NCBI GenBank assembly: GCA_002069125.1
Contig: MVZN01000017.1
Coordinates: 1 to 53,082, forward strand
Source: Spirochaetes bacterium ADurb.BinA120
GTDB lineage: Bacteria; Spirochaetota; UBA4802; UBA5368
DNA: 53,082 nt
Direction: 5' to 3'
Under the pieces are notes generated by a model, which had not been told where the DNA came from, made no database searches, and saw nothing but the letters and a program-made list of their open reading frames with translations. The position numbers and the translations under genes are program-made. Shown piece after piece: positions 8,730-17,326 of the stretch (position 1 is the stretch's first letter; the number at the start of each line of letters is the position of its first letter).

Positions 8730-9950
8730 ATGGCATCCACCCAATTTAAAGTCGAAAACTACATGGCGAAGTCCTTTATCACCGTAGAGGGTAAGAAAGA
8801 TTCCAATAATTTTTACATCATAAGGGAAGGCAAAGTCCGGGTGATGCGCGAAAACCCGGTCGCGGGAATCGAACCCTTCTCCATGCTCGGCCCCGGCGAT
8901 TTCTTCGGCGTGGTAAGCTGCATGAGCGGTCACGCGCGCACCGAAACCGCCGTAAGCCTTTCCGGGGTCTCCCTCATCTCGGTTGAACGCGATCAGTTCG
9001 GCATCCTCATCCAGAAAAACCCCGCCATTGCCATGAAGATCATCCGGTTTTTCAGCAAGCAGCTTCGGGAATTCGACCAGGCGATCACCCAGCTCACCTT
9101 CAAGGGAACGGCCGAGGAGGACCCCGAACACCTGTACAATATCGGAGAATACTATCTCAAGAAACGCTCCCTCAACCACGCGGCCTACGCCTTTCAGCGC
9201 TACGTGCAATACTGCCCTGCCGGCCCCAACCGCGACAGAACCCTCGAACGCCTGAAGACGCTCAAAGCCCCGCTCAAAGTGCCCGAAAACCCCCAGGGCG
9301 CCTCTATGACGCGCAATTACGGCGACAATACCATGATTTTCTGCGAGAACGAGCCCGGTAACGAGCTTTATATCATCCAGGCCGGGAAGGTCAAGATCAC
9401 CAAGATAGTCGATGAAGAGGTGCTCCTCGCCGTTCTCAAATCGGGGGACATCTTCGGCGAAATGGCGCTTCTGGAGAACAGGCCCCGTAGCGCCTCAGCC
9501 ATCACCTTCGGTGACGTCACCCTCCTCGCAATCAACAAGTCCAACTTCGAGAACATGGTTCAGGCGCAACCACAGCTTGCCACGCGCCTCATTCAGCTTT
9601 TAAGCGAGCGCATCTGGACCGCGTATCGTCAGCTCGAAAATCTGATGATTCGGGACCACCTCGGAAGGATATATGACACCCTGCTCATCCAGATCGAAAA
9701 ACAGAAGATAAAAATCACCCCCAAGCAGTCGCATAATTTCGAATTCGGCTTCCGCGAGCTTTTCAACATGGTCGGACTGCCCGCCGAGAAGACTGATATG
9801 CTCTCCGTCCAGCTCCTCGAGGACAAACACTTCAAGCTCGAGGGAGGAAAAATCATATGCACCGATCTCGACGAGCTCGAAAAGAGCGTTCAGTTCTATC
9901 GGAAAAAGTCCATCATGGAACGAAAACGTGAAGCGCAAAAAAATTCTTAA
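8730..9950 (+). CDS. Double cyclic-nucleotide-binding-domain (CRP-like fold) regulatory protein
   Basis: The 406-residue product has two cNMP-binding beta-roll domains. The first covers about residues 1-115 (FYIIREGKVRV, LGPGDFFGVVSCM) and the second about 195-305 (LYIIQAGKVKI, KSGDIFGEMALLENRPRSASA). The second retains the phosphate-binding-cassette pattern FGEMALLxNRPRSASA, so it may bind cAMP or c-di-GMP; the first lacks that Arg arrangement. A TPR-like helical pair (HLYNIGEYYLKKRSLNHAAY) lies between them, and the C-terminal 100 residues resemble a CRP-type C-terminal region with no clear helix-turn-helix. The start is the ATG at 8730 with GAGGAAG just upstream. The 3' end overlaps the next gene by 23 bases, so translation is probably coupled. 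Confidence 0.85.
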   Translation: MASTQFKVENYMAKSFITVEGKKDSNNFYIIREGKVRVMRENPVAGIEPFSMLGPGDFFGVVSCMSGHARTETAVSLSGVSLISVERDQFGILIQKNPAIAMKIIRFFSKQLREFDQAITQLTFKGTAEEDPEHLYNIGEYYLKKRSLNHAAYAFQRYVQYCPAGPNRDRTLERLKTLKAPLKVPENPQGASMTRNYGDNTMIFCENEPGNELYIIQAGKVKITKIVDEEVLLAVLKSGDIFGEMALLENRPRSASAITFGDVTLLAINKSNFENMVQAQPQLATRLIQLLSERIWTAYRQLENLMIRDHLGRIYDTLLIQIEKQKIKITPKQSHNFEFGFRELFNMVGLPAEKTDMLSVQLLEDKHFKLEGGKIICTDLDELEKSVQFYRKKSIMERKREAQKNS

Positions 9951-12012
9951 AATCGCCATCGCCTCCGTTTCCGTATTCCTTCTCGCGCTTATTGGAGGCG
10001 CCGTACTTCTGTATAATTTTTATCCCGTAAACAGCGTGCTTTCCATGCTCTCCGCAATGGCGGAGAAGGAGCTAAAACGCGGTGTTTCGATAGACGCCCT
10101 GGAATACAGCCTCAGGGGTATCGTCCTTCATAAACTCAAACTCCACAATGGACCGGGGGACTGCCCGGGGATTCTGGCCTCCGCGGACGACGCGGTGATC
10201 AGGTTCTCGCTGCCCCGGCTTGTCTTCAAAAAGGAGTTCGACATCAACTTCATCCACATAATCGGCCTCGACCTCGCCATCTGCTATAAAGACGGAACCT
10301 CCAATCTCGAGAACCTCATTACGGATTTAACCGCCGGGGAGCAGTCGTCGGTGGCCGCCCGTCTGGACACCATAAAGCTGACCCGGGCCAGGATATCCCT
10401 AAAGAACCCGCCCTCTTCACTCAAACCGCTCGAGGGGGAATACTCCCTCAACGGCCTTCTCGATTTTACGGGCGATCAATCATTCCGGCTCTCCGACGCA
10501 ACAATCGTCCTGCCGGAAAAAAGGGGCGCCGTCCGCCCGGACATAACGATCAAGACACCCGATGGCGGATTTCAGATATCGGGGGAAGTATTGCTGGAGC
10601 ATTGCTCCCTTAAATGGGTCTATCGCTGGGGCACCGATCTGTCCCTGCCGTACCAGGATTTTTCCGGCCGGGTTACCGGCCTCGTAATCACCCGCAACTC
10701 GGTCGAGGGTTCCGTACGAGGAACCTCCAATCTTCCCGGAGACAGGCCTCTTCTGGTAAACGGGTTCTGCCGGGTCAACATCGCGGGAGAGAGCGTCTTT
10801 ATCTCGAATATTCGGGGGTCTGTGCTCTCGACCTCGTTTCTGATAGACGAATTCCTTTTCGACTTCGACGGCAATATCAAAAAATTCAGTATAAGGGACA
10901 TAGACGCCCGTATCGATGATGTGCGGCCCATTTTGTCGTTTCTTCCCGGGGAACTCTCGGGCACGGCGAAGGGGGTTTTATCCTTGGGGGAGGCCGGCTA
11001 TTCCGGCCTGCTGAATATAGACGCGTCGTACGGCTCGGGCGAAGCCCTGCTTAAAAACGCCCGCGCCACGATAAAAATCAACAACAACCGAATAGAGCCC
11101 ACAGGCATAAGGGCATCGCTTTTCAACCAGCCGGTTGACATTACGCTTGCCTCCCTCGACGGCTCCTTCCGTCGTTTTCGGGCCGACGCCTCGTGTGCGG
11201 CATTCTCCCTTCCGGCCGAGCCCCGAAAGGGACAGGGGGCCAAATCCACGGGGCCATCACCCTTCGCCGGGGATATCCCGATCGAGGTGAGCGGCACCGT
11301 TTCCGTCGGCGCGCTCACCCTGGGGGAGCTCTCGTTCGGGAAAACCTCCGCCGGCTATTCGTTCGCGCGAAAGCGTCTTCAGGCGGGCCCCATACAGACG
11401 GAATTCATGGGGGGGGAAATCCGCGCCCGGGCCACGGTGGATTTCGGCTCGCCGGCCGTCCCGCTGGAGTGCTCGGCCTCCTTCGAGCGCCTGCGCGTAC
11501 AGAACATCAGCAGAATGAGCGAGCGCTTTAAGGACCGCATGTTCGGCCTTGCCAGCGGCAACGTCGAAATTGGGTTCTCCCTGTCGGAGAGAATAGACCT
11601 TCGAAAATCGTTCAGGGGGAGAATGGAATTTACCATAGACAGGGGCAAACTGGTGGACACCGGCATTCAGAACGGACTGGGTATTCTTCTGTCAGACCTC
11701 AAGTACAAGCTTAAAGATCTCGAATTCAGCAAGATATACGGCAACTTGACCATTGCCGGGTCCGATTACCAGATAAATTCATTTCTCTTCTCCGCCCCGG
11801 AAATACGCCTCCGGCTCGACGGCCACATCAACAACGAGCTCGAGGGCGACCTTAAAATAGACCTCGAGTTCACCCGGCAATTCATTCAGGACCTGCCCAA
11901 TCCGGTGCTTCTGCAATTGGGAAAGTACAAAAGGGACCGCTGGTACGTCATACCCTTTCAGTCGAAAGGGAAGGACGTAACGGACAGTAAAAATATAGTC
12001 CGCCTTCAGTGA
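9928..12012 (+). CDS. AsmA-like inner-membrane-anchored periplasmic protein
   Basis: The 694-residue product has an N-terminal signal anchor (about residues 7-29) and then a long beta-rich region typical of the AsmA/TamB/DUF748 superfamily, whose members form lipid-transfer bridges or aid outer-membrane biogenesis. Supporting segments are the N-terminal pattern after the anchor ([20 protein letters not shown], then scaffold strands), and the C-terminal stretch [20 protein letters not shown] followed by [20 protein letters not shown]. The latter resembles AsmA C-terminal domains that define a released substructure. It starts with GTG at 9928 inside the preceding gene. The 3' end overlaps convergent leuD by 7 bases. 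The presence of AsmA argues for a diderm cell. The function in this organism is inferred. Confidence 0.7.
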   Translation: MKRKKILKIAIASVSVFLLALIGGAVLLYNFYPVNSVLSMLSAMAEKELKRGVSIDALEYSLRGIVLHKLKLHNGPGDCPGILASADDAVIRFSLPRLVFKKEFDINFIHIIGLDLAICYKDGTSNLENLITDLTAGEQSSVAARLDTIKLTRARISLKNPPSSLKPLEGEYSLNGLLDFTGDQSFRLSDATIVLPEKRGAVRPDITIKTPDGGFQISGEVLLEHCSLKWVYRWGTDLSLPYQDFSGRVTGLVITRNSVEGSVRGTSNLPGDRPLLVNGFCRVNIAGESVFISNIRGSVLSTSFLIDEFLFDFDGNIKKFSIRDIDARIDDVRPILSFLPGELSGTAKGVLSLGEAGYSGLLNIDASYGSGEALLKNARATIKINNNRIEPTGIRASLFNQPVDITLASLDGSFRRFRADASCAAFSLPAEPRKGQGAKSTGPSPFAGDIPIEVSGTVSVGALTLGELSFGKTSAGYSFARKRLQAGPIQTEFMGGEIRARATVDFGSPAVPLECSASFERLRVQNISRMSERFKDRMFGLASGNVEIGFSLSERIDLRKSFRGRMEFTIDRGKLVDTGIQNGLGILLSDLKYKLKDLEFSKIYGNLTIAGSDYQINSFLFSAPEIRLRLDGHINNELEGDLKIDLEFTRQFIQDLPNPVLLQLGKYKRDRWYVIPFQSKGKDVTDSKNIVRLQ

Positions 12013-12509
12013 TCCTTTCCGGCCAGTTCGCTTTTAACCTTGTTCATCAGCCCGCCCTTGGCGATGAGGTCCTGCATGAAAGGCGGAAACGGTTTTGCCG
12101 CATATTCTGCATTCTTCGTGTGGTTTACAATCCTTCCGGAGTCGAAATCCACCTCCACTTCGTCACCCTCCGAAATACCCCTGGCCGCTTCGGCCGATTC
12201 GACGATCGGAAGCCCTATGTTGATGCTGTTTCTATAGAAAATCCTGGCGTAGGAATCCGCTATCACGCAGGAGATGCGTGCCGCCTTTATCGCTATTGGC
12301 GCATGCTCCCGTGAGGATCCGCACCCGAAGTTTTTTCCGGCGACGATGATGTCGCCCGGTTTGGCCTTTTTCATGAAATCGGGGTCCGCGTCCTCCATGC
12401 AATGCCTTGCCAGTTCGTCCGGATCGAATGTATTGAGGTAGCGGGCCGGGATTATCTCGTCCGTATTGACATCATCGCCGAAGCGCCAGGCCTTTCCCTT
12501 GGCTTTCAT
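12006..12509 (-). CDS. leuD: 3-isopropylmalate dehydratase small subunit (LeuD-type)
   Basis: The 167-residue swivelling domain of the aconitase-superfamily dehydratase. With LeuC it isomerises 2- to 3-isopropylmalate in leucine synthesis. Family motifs are clear: [16 protein letters not shown], then [20 protein letters not shown]. The substrate-specificity loop reads YLNT, near the YLRT associated with isopropylmalate isomerases rather than the YLV of homoaconitases; this is suggestive only. Its short length and partner fit the archaeal/clostridial two-subunit type. It begins 9 bases after leuC ends, with AGGAGG in the gap. Confidence 0.9.
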   Translation of the reverse strand: MKAKGKAWRFGDDVNTDEIIPARYLNTFDPDELARHCMEDADPDFMKKAKPGDIIVAGKNFGCGSSREHAPIAIKAARISCVIADSYARIFYRNSINIGLPIVESAEAARGISEGDEVEVDFDSGRIVNHTKNAEYAAKPFPPFMQDLIAKGGLMNKVKSELAGKDH

Positions 12510-12518
12510 GGAATCCTC

Positions 12519-13778
12519 CTATTTCAATTCATCGGGATGGGCGATTCTGCCCAGCACCGCCGAGGCGGCCGCGACAGCCGGTCCGGCGAGGTAGACTTCG
12601 CTTTTGGGATGCCCCATCCTTCCGACAAAATTCCTGTTGGTGGTGGCAAGGCAGCGCTCGCCCTCCGCAAGGATGCCCATATGCCCCCCCAAGCAGGGGC
12701 CGCATGTCGGCGCCGAAACGGCCGCCTCTGCGGCGACGAATATGTCAAGCAGGCCCTCTTCCATGGCCCGTCGGTAGATCTCCTGCGTGGCAGGAATGAT
12801 TATAAGACGAACGTTCCCGTTCACCTTTCTGTTCTTTAAAATGGCCGCGGCCTCCCTTAAATCCTCTATCCTCCCGTTGGTGCACGAGCCAATTACGACC
12901 TGGTCTATAACGATTCCGGATTCACGGGCCGGTCTCACGTTTTCCGGCAGATGCGGGTAGGCGACCAGGGGTTCGATCCTCGAAACGTCGTACTCGCGGA
13001 GCTCGGCGTAGCGCGCGTCCGGATCGCTCGCGTATACCGTATAAGGCTTGGAGCTTCTGCTTTTTACGTATGCCACCGTCTTGTCGTCGGGGGCGAATAT
13101 GCCGTTCTTGCCGCCTGCCTCTATCGCCATATTGGCCATGGTGAGCCTGCCCTCCAGGCTGAGTTGAGCGACCGCCTCGCCGGTAAACTCCATGGCCTTG
13201 TAAAGCGCTCCGTCCACGCCGATATCGCCGATGGTGTGCAGGATGAGGTCTTTGCCGTTGACATATGGGTTCAGGGCCCCTTCGTAAACGAACTTGATCG
13301 ATTCCGGCACCTTGAACCAGGCCTTCCCTGTGGCCATCGCCGCCGCCATGTCGGTCGAGCCCACGCCGGTCGAAAAGGCCCCCATGGCCCCGTAGGTGCA
13401 TGTGTGCGAATCGGCCCCTATGATGAGCATGCCCGGGCGCGTAAGTCCGAGCTCTGGCAGGAGGGCGTGTTCGACCCCAACCCTCCCTACGTCGTAGAAA
13501 TGAACGATACCGAATTCCCTCGCAAACTCCCTGAGTATTTTGACCTGCTCCGCCGATTTTATGTCCTTGTTGGGCGTAAAGTGGTCCGGTATGAGCGCCA
13601 CGGCCTCCCTGTCGAACACCGCGTCTATGCCCAGTTCCCGGAACTCCTTTATGGCGATGGGCGCGGTTATATCGTTCCCCAGCACCAGGTCCACTCGCGC
13701 CTCGATGAGCTCGCCGGGGGCCACCGAGTCCTTTCCGGCGTGCGCGGCAAGTATTTTTTCGGTAATGGTCATTCCCAT
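12519..13778 (-). CDS. leuC: 3-isopropylmalate dehydratase large subunit (LeuC-type)
   Basis: The 419-residue [4Fe-4S] catalytic subunit of isopropylmalate isomerase. Cluster ligands are visible in VIGSCTNG and in [10 protein letters not shown]. The N-terminal [12 protein letters not shown] and HFTPNKD match the short LeuC/HacA group. AAGGGG lies 8 bases before the ATG at 13778. leuA and leuB are absent from the window, so pathway assignment rests on the family. Homoaconitase or dimethylmalate dehydratase are lower-probability alternatives. It lies 118 bases downstream of the histidine kinase on the same strand, with no functional link apparent. Confidence 0.9.
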   Translation of the reverse strand: MGMTITEKILAAHAGKDSVAPGELIEARVDLVLGNDITAPIAIKEFRELGIDAVFDREAVALIPDHFTPNKDIKSAEQVKILREFAREFGIVHFYDVGRVGVEHALLPELGLTRPGMLIIGADSHTCTYGAMGAFSTGVGSTDMAAAMATGKAWFKVPESIKFVYEGALNPYVNGKDLILHTIGDIGVDGALYKAMEFTGEAVAQLSLEGRLTMANMAIEAGGKNGIFAPDDKTVAYVKSRSSKPYTVYASDPDARYAELREYDVSRIEPLVAYPHLPENVRPARESGIVIDQVVIGSCTNGRIEDLREAAAILKNRKVNGNVRLIIIPATQEIYRRAMEEGLLDIFVAAEAAVSAPTCGPCLGGHMGILAEGERCLATTNRNFVGRMGHPKSEVYLAGPAVAAASAVLGRIAHPDELK

Positions 13779-13896
13779 AAAATAAACCCCTTTTGGCTTA
13801 TTCGCGTTACCGGACGGTTACAGTTCGGTCATACGCGCAAATCAGGAGAGCAAGGCTATTCGGCAGGCACTGGAAACGCAAGCGCCTTTTAATCGG

Positions 13897-15378
13897 TCAC
13901 TTGTCCTCCAGCACTTCCCTGACAGCCTGGAACAGCTCCTGGAGATCGAACGGTTTAATAAGGACCTTCTCGACGAAGCGGGTCTCGGAGGCGTCCATCA
14001 CCAGAAAATTACCCGAGATAATGATTATACCGGGACGGTTCTTTTTCGTCTTGAAATGCTTCACCACGTCCCAGCCATTGAGGTCGGGCATCTGAATATC
14101 GAGAAGCATGAGGTCGACCGGCTCCCTTTCGACGAAATCTATCGCCCTGGCGCCGGAGTATTCCGATCTCGCGTCGGCGTTTTTTGAGGCGAGCGCCCTG
14201 ACCAACAGGTTGTTTAGCTCAACCTCGTCGTCCACAACCAGTATCTTTTTGCCGACGAAATCGTACTCTGTGTAGTTCTGCGATACCTCCCGATCGAGCG
14301 CTTCCGTCGTGTTGATCGGTATCTTGATGATGAAGGTCGATCCGCGCCCGTGTTCGCTTTCCACCTCGATTGTGCCGTTATGCTCCTTGATGACTCCCGT
14401 AGCGACCGAAAGACCCAGGCCCGTGCCCGGAATGGAGCTCGACCCCAGCGATCCCTTCGTGGTGTAGAACGGGTCGAATATCCGATCCTGCGTCTCATGC
14501 GGTATGCCGGCGCCCCTGTCACGGATACGCACGTATCCCTGGCCCTCCTCCCTGCCCGTCTCTATTGTGATCTTCTTTTCGGGGCTTTCGATCATGGCGT
14601 CGCGGGCGTTTATCATTATATTCATCAAGGCAAGGCTGATTTTGTTGGCGTCGAGGAACATTTCCTCCAGGGCGCCCCTGCGGATGACCTCGATGTTTAT
14701 GCCCTGGGCCGAGAATTCGGGCCTCAATATCTTGACGCATCCATCGACGATGTTCTCGAGGTTTTCCAGCACGCGCTTCGAGGGCTTTTTATTGGCGAAA
14801 ATTAGCAACTGGTCTATCAGATGGCTCGCCCGTCGAATAATTTTCAGGATGGTGCTCATATCCTTTGCCGTCTCGCGTGAAAGGTCGGCCTGGGACAGAA
14901 CAAGTTCGACAAGCCCGTGAATTCCCGCGTTCATATTGTTGAACTCATGCGCGATTCCCGCGGTGAGAGTCGTTATGGTGAGGTTTTTCTCGAGCTCTAC
15001 CAGTTTCTCGCGCGCCATGAGGTCCCTGTCGAGGATGATGTGCAGGAATACATGGCCCTTGTCGCCGTTTTCTATCTCCGCATGAATGATGCGACAGCGC
15101 ACGTCCTCCTCGTATTCTCTGATCCGTATTTTCTGTCTGGTCTTTAGCATCCCGGTGGGAATGACGAAATCCATGTTGTCGACCGGGCAGTTCGAGCCGC
15201 GGCGGGCGCAGTGGCTGAATATCTCCGAACAGCTTTTTCCTATAAGGTCCGAATTTCTATATAGGCGGCGGGCAAAATTGTTTATTCCGATTACCGTCTT
15301 GTTCCTGTCGATGACGATAACGGCGCTCGGAATCGCGTTTATAACGCTCTGGTAATCGAATTTTATCTTTGTGGACAT
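13897..15378 (-). CDS. Hybrid sensor histidine kinase with C-terminal receiver
   Basis: The 493-residue product has a PAS domain (about residues 10-110) containing a Cys-rich part (CSEIFSHC, SNCPVD). Next comes a HisKA-like dimerisation domain with phosphoacceptor His144 in AHEFNN, then a HATPase_c domain (GxG in RDRGAGIP and GTGLGLSVA). A receiver domain with KKILVVDDE and phospho-Asp427 in LLLDIQMPD closes the protein. No transmembrane helix is seen, so it senses a cytosolic signal; the Cys cluster suggests redox, metal or heme sensing but this is inference. The ATG at 15378 starts just before the PAS domain; upstream in-frame codons run into poorly conserved sequence. No separate response regulator is adjacent. 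Confidence 0.9.
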   Translation of the reverse strand: MSTKIKFDYQSVINAIPSAVIVIDRNKTVIGINNFARRLYRNSDLIGKSCSEIFSHCARRGSNCPVDNMDFVIPTGMLKTRQKIRIREYEEDVRCRIIHAEIENGDKGHVFLHIILDRDLMAREKLVELEKNLTITTLTAGIAHEFNNMNAGIHGLVELVLSQADLSRETAKDMSTILKIIRRASHLIDQLLIFANKKPSKRVLENLENIVDGCVKILRPEFSAQGINIEVIRRGALEEMFLDANKISLALMNIMINARDAMIESPEKKITIETGREEGQGYVRIRDRGAGIPHETQDRIFDPFYTTKGSLGSSSIPGTGLGLSVATGVIKEHNGTIEVESEHGRGSTFIIKIPINTTEALDREVSQNYTEYDFVGKKILVVDDEVELNNLLVRALASKNADARSEYSGARAIDFVEREPVDLMLLDIQMPDLNGWDVVKHFKTKKNRPGIIIISGNFLVMDASETRFVEKVLIKPFDLQELFQAVREVLEDK

Positions 15379-15460
15379 ATGCGGTCGGCCGGGTCGTTTT
15401 CTCGCCCTTTTAATACATATACTCCGTAATTCACCGCTCATCCAATAATTTATTACAAGG

Positions 15461-15689
15461 GAACCTCAAAAATTCGATTTTCAACATTCCAGTAAATTGT
15501 AAGTACCGGTAAAATCGATATTTGTGTTTCCAGCCCGCCTTCGGCGGGCGAGAAAACCCAATAATTACAGGTTTCCTTATAAATAGAACCTCTAAAATCT
15601 CAATTTGAAGATTCCCAATTAATTGAAACTACCGGTATAATCGATATTTGTGTTTCCAGCCCGCCTTCGGCAGGCGAGAAAACCCAATT
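15461..15689. repeat. Two tandem imperfect copies of a ~104-bp hairpin-bearing repeat, period 126 bp
   Basis: Copy 1 spans about 15461-15563 and copy 2 about 15586-15689. Both start with GAACCTC, share ACCGGTA, and end in a nearly identical block running from ATCGATATTTGTG to GAAAACCCAAT. Each contains a hairpin: copy 1 GCCCGCC-TTC-GGCGGGC (15533-15549, perfect), copy 2 at 15659-15675 with one mismatch. The spacing is 125 bp at the left end and 126 bp from ACCGGT onward, so there is a 1-base indel. It occupies most of the 346-base gap between the exonuclease and kinase genes. No coding capacity is seen. Confidence 0.85.
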
Positions 15690-15724
15690 CTCCGGAATTA
15701 TCGTTATAAAAAGGCGGCCGTCCC

Positions 15725-16531
15725 TTAGGGCCAGGGCTCCCAGTCCCCCCAATTTCTCAGATATTTTGCGAAGGCCGGAGTTCGCGTTACGCTCTCCTCA
15801 AGGAATTTCTTGGTTTCCTTTACTATGTCCTGTTCCCTCTGGAGTGTAATCTCTCCGGTCATCACCCTTGTCCGTAGAAATACGAAATATGTGTCGAGCA
15901 CGTCGTGAATGCAGTAATCGTTTATCTCACCCGTTTTCCCCTCCAGAAACAGGGGATACACCTCGTTACCGCTGGTCCCCATCTTCCCCGGCTTTCCGAG
16001 CACCTTGGCAAGCAGATTGAGCCCACCCTGCATTTTGATCGCGTTGTAATTGGAAAGCCAGTCGTGCAGATCTATGTGCCGGGTCCCAAACCTGTATCGT
16101 GCGCCGAATTTGTCCTTAAGTTGCCTCTTTATCGGGACACCGTACCGGTAGGCCATTAGCTCCAGCAGCGGGATGTCGAACCCCCTTCCATTGAAGCTGA
16201 CGAGGGAGGCCTCGGGATAGCTGTTCTCCACGCCGTCCCAGAAAAGCCGGGTCATCTCGCCCGGCCTAAACCTCGGAAAATCCAGGGAAACCATCTCTGC
16301 GAGGTTGAACCTCTCGCCAACCTTGGCTACACAGATGGAAACAGGGTATTGGAAGGTCACCGGAATAAACGACGATGCGCCCTGGGTGACTGCCAGCACC
16401 TCCTCCTGAAAATTCGCTATCGCCGTCGCGTCGTCGAGCTCCTGTCCGGGGAACTTGACCATTTTAATCAGACGGGCATCGGGAACCGATTCTATGTCGA
16501 ATACGAGATATTTTACGTCCTTTCTGTCCAA
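15725..16531 (-). CDS. PolB-type 3'-5' exonuclease domain protein (DNA_pol_B_exo2 family)
   Basis: The 268-residue protein matches the stand-alone proofreading-like exonucleases related to family B polymerases. Exo I is FDIES (residues about 11-15), Exo II is SFNGRGFDIPLL (about 113-124), and Exo III is YCIHDVLDTY (about 214-223). All metal-binding acidic residues are therefore present. The role in cells is poorly known; family knowledge predicts 3'-5' degradation of single-stranded DNA or RNA. The start is a TTG at 16531; no ATG fits before the Exo I motif. It lies just upstream of the tandem repeat and follows a strong terminator at 16553-16589. Confidence 0.85.
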   Translation of the reverse strand: MDRKDVKYLVFDIESVPDARLIKMVKFPGQELDDATAIANFQEEVLAVTQGASSFIPVTFQYPVSICVAKVGERFNLAEMVSLDFPRFRPGEMTRLFWDGVENSYPEASLVSFNGRGFDIPLLELMAYRYGVPIKRQLKDKFGARYRFGTRHIDLHDWLSNYNAIKMQGGLNLLAKVLGKPGKMGTSGNEVYPLFLEGKTGEINDYCIHDVLDTYFVFLRTRVMTGEITLQREQDIVKETKKFLEESVTRTPAFAKYLRNWGDWEPWP

Positions 16532-16552
16532 GTAGACTAACCCACCCTAATA

Positions 16553-16589
16553 TTAAAAAGGCATGCGGCTTCGCCAATCGCCGCATGCC
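16553..16589 (-). terminator. Rho-independent terminator of the HEAT-repeat gene
   Basis: On the minus strand a perfect 10-bp stem GGCATGCGGC/GCCGCATGCC with a 10-base loop is followed by TTTTTAATATT. It lies about 50 bases after the stop codon at 16638 and before the exonuclease start at 16531. Confidence 0.85.
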
Positions 16590-16637
16590 CTGTAATGCCC
16601 GCCTGTGCGGGACGAACTCCCCCTTTATGGGACTGAG

Positions 16638-17105
16638 CTATTTCTTTTTCATTTTGGCTTCCATTTTGTCAATATAATCTTTAATATAAGGGTCCGATTC
16701 CTTTTCTTTCGCCGACTTAAGGGCATCGATCGATTTTGTCGATCCGACCCTCGAAATCGCCAGAATGGCGGCGTATCTCACATCGGGGCTCGAATCGTTA
16801 AGCAGGGCTCCGTTCAGAAAATCCACCCCGGCCTCATCGCCGATCAAACCGAGGGCAACACAGGCGTGCATCCTCGCCTTTGCGCTGGAATTGTTCTTTA
16901 TAACAAGCCCCAGGGCGGGAATGGCCTGCTTCTCGCCGTCGTCTCCTAGCTTGTCCGCGGCCGTTATTACAGCGGCCTCGTCGCTTCCCGACAGATCGGC
17001 GATATATTCCTGCGTAGTTTTCTGTTTCGCTTTGGCCGAATCCTGCGCGAACGACACCGATGTCGTAAGCAGCACGGCAAGCCCCGCAATCAGATATCTT
17101 TTCAT
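16638..17105 (-). CDS. Small exported HEAT-repeat protein
   Basis: The 155-residue product starts with a clear signal peptide (MKRYLIAGLAVLLTTSVSFA, predicted cleavage after Ala20) and continues with about three HEAT/PBS-lyase-type helical repeats (AVITAADKLGD, ARMHACVALGLIGD, DVRYAAILAISRVGS). It ends in a Lys-rich helix. Such proteins act as protein-binding scaffolds; the partner is unknown. GGGGAG sits 6 bases before the ATG at 17105, which decides the start over an in-frame GTG at 17144. It is a single-gene unit with its own candidate promoter and terminator. Confidence 0.85.
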   Translation of the reverse strand: MKRYLIAGLAVLLTTSVSFAQDSAKAKQKTTQEYIADLSGSDEAAVITAADKLGDDGEKQAIPALGLVIKNNSSAKARMHACVALGLIGDEAGVDFLNGALLNDSSPDVRYAAILAISRVGSTKSIDALKSAKEKESDPYIKDYIDKMEAKMKKK

Positions 17106-17173
17106 TGTTGACTCCCCTTTTTTATAGTGCGACTGTAATACCAAGGCAATGGCCCGGTGGATATTGCCCTATA

Positions 17174-17203
17174 AATATGCTTATTCTTTATCCAGAATGT
17201 CAA
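17174..17203 (-). promoter_or_regulatory. Candidate promoter of the HEAT-repeat gene
   Basis: On the minus strand a perfect -35 TTGACA (17198-17203) is followed after 18 bases by CATATT (17174-17179). The predicted start is about 60 bases before the ATG at 17105. Confidence 0.45.
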
Positions 17204-17253
17204 TGATTTTATATCGGGGCGAAAAAATTAGCTCCTGGCGCAAAAATTATTAT

Positions 17254-17284
17254 TTGACAGGAAGATGGGGATTCAAAGCATACA
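17254..17284 (+). promoter_or_regulatory. Weak candidate promoter of the S1-domain gene
   Basis: TTGACA at 17254-17259 is followed after 19 bases by CATACA (17279-17284), 40 to 50 bases before the start codon. The -35 is perfect but the spacer is long and the -10 is poor. Confidence 0.3.
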
Positions 17285-17326
17285 GACATCAAATCGGCAC
17301 CGGAACAGGCAATGGACGAGGAAAGA

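Noticed and set aside
15533-15549. The repeat hairpin as a Rho-independent terminator
   Set aside because: No T-run follows the stem on either strand.
15461-15689. The tandem repeat as a CRISPR array or transposon end
   Set aside because: There are only two long, imperfect units with no short regular repeats or spacers, and no terminal inverted repeats, target duplications or transposase nearby.
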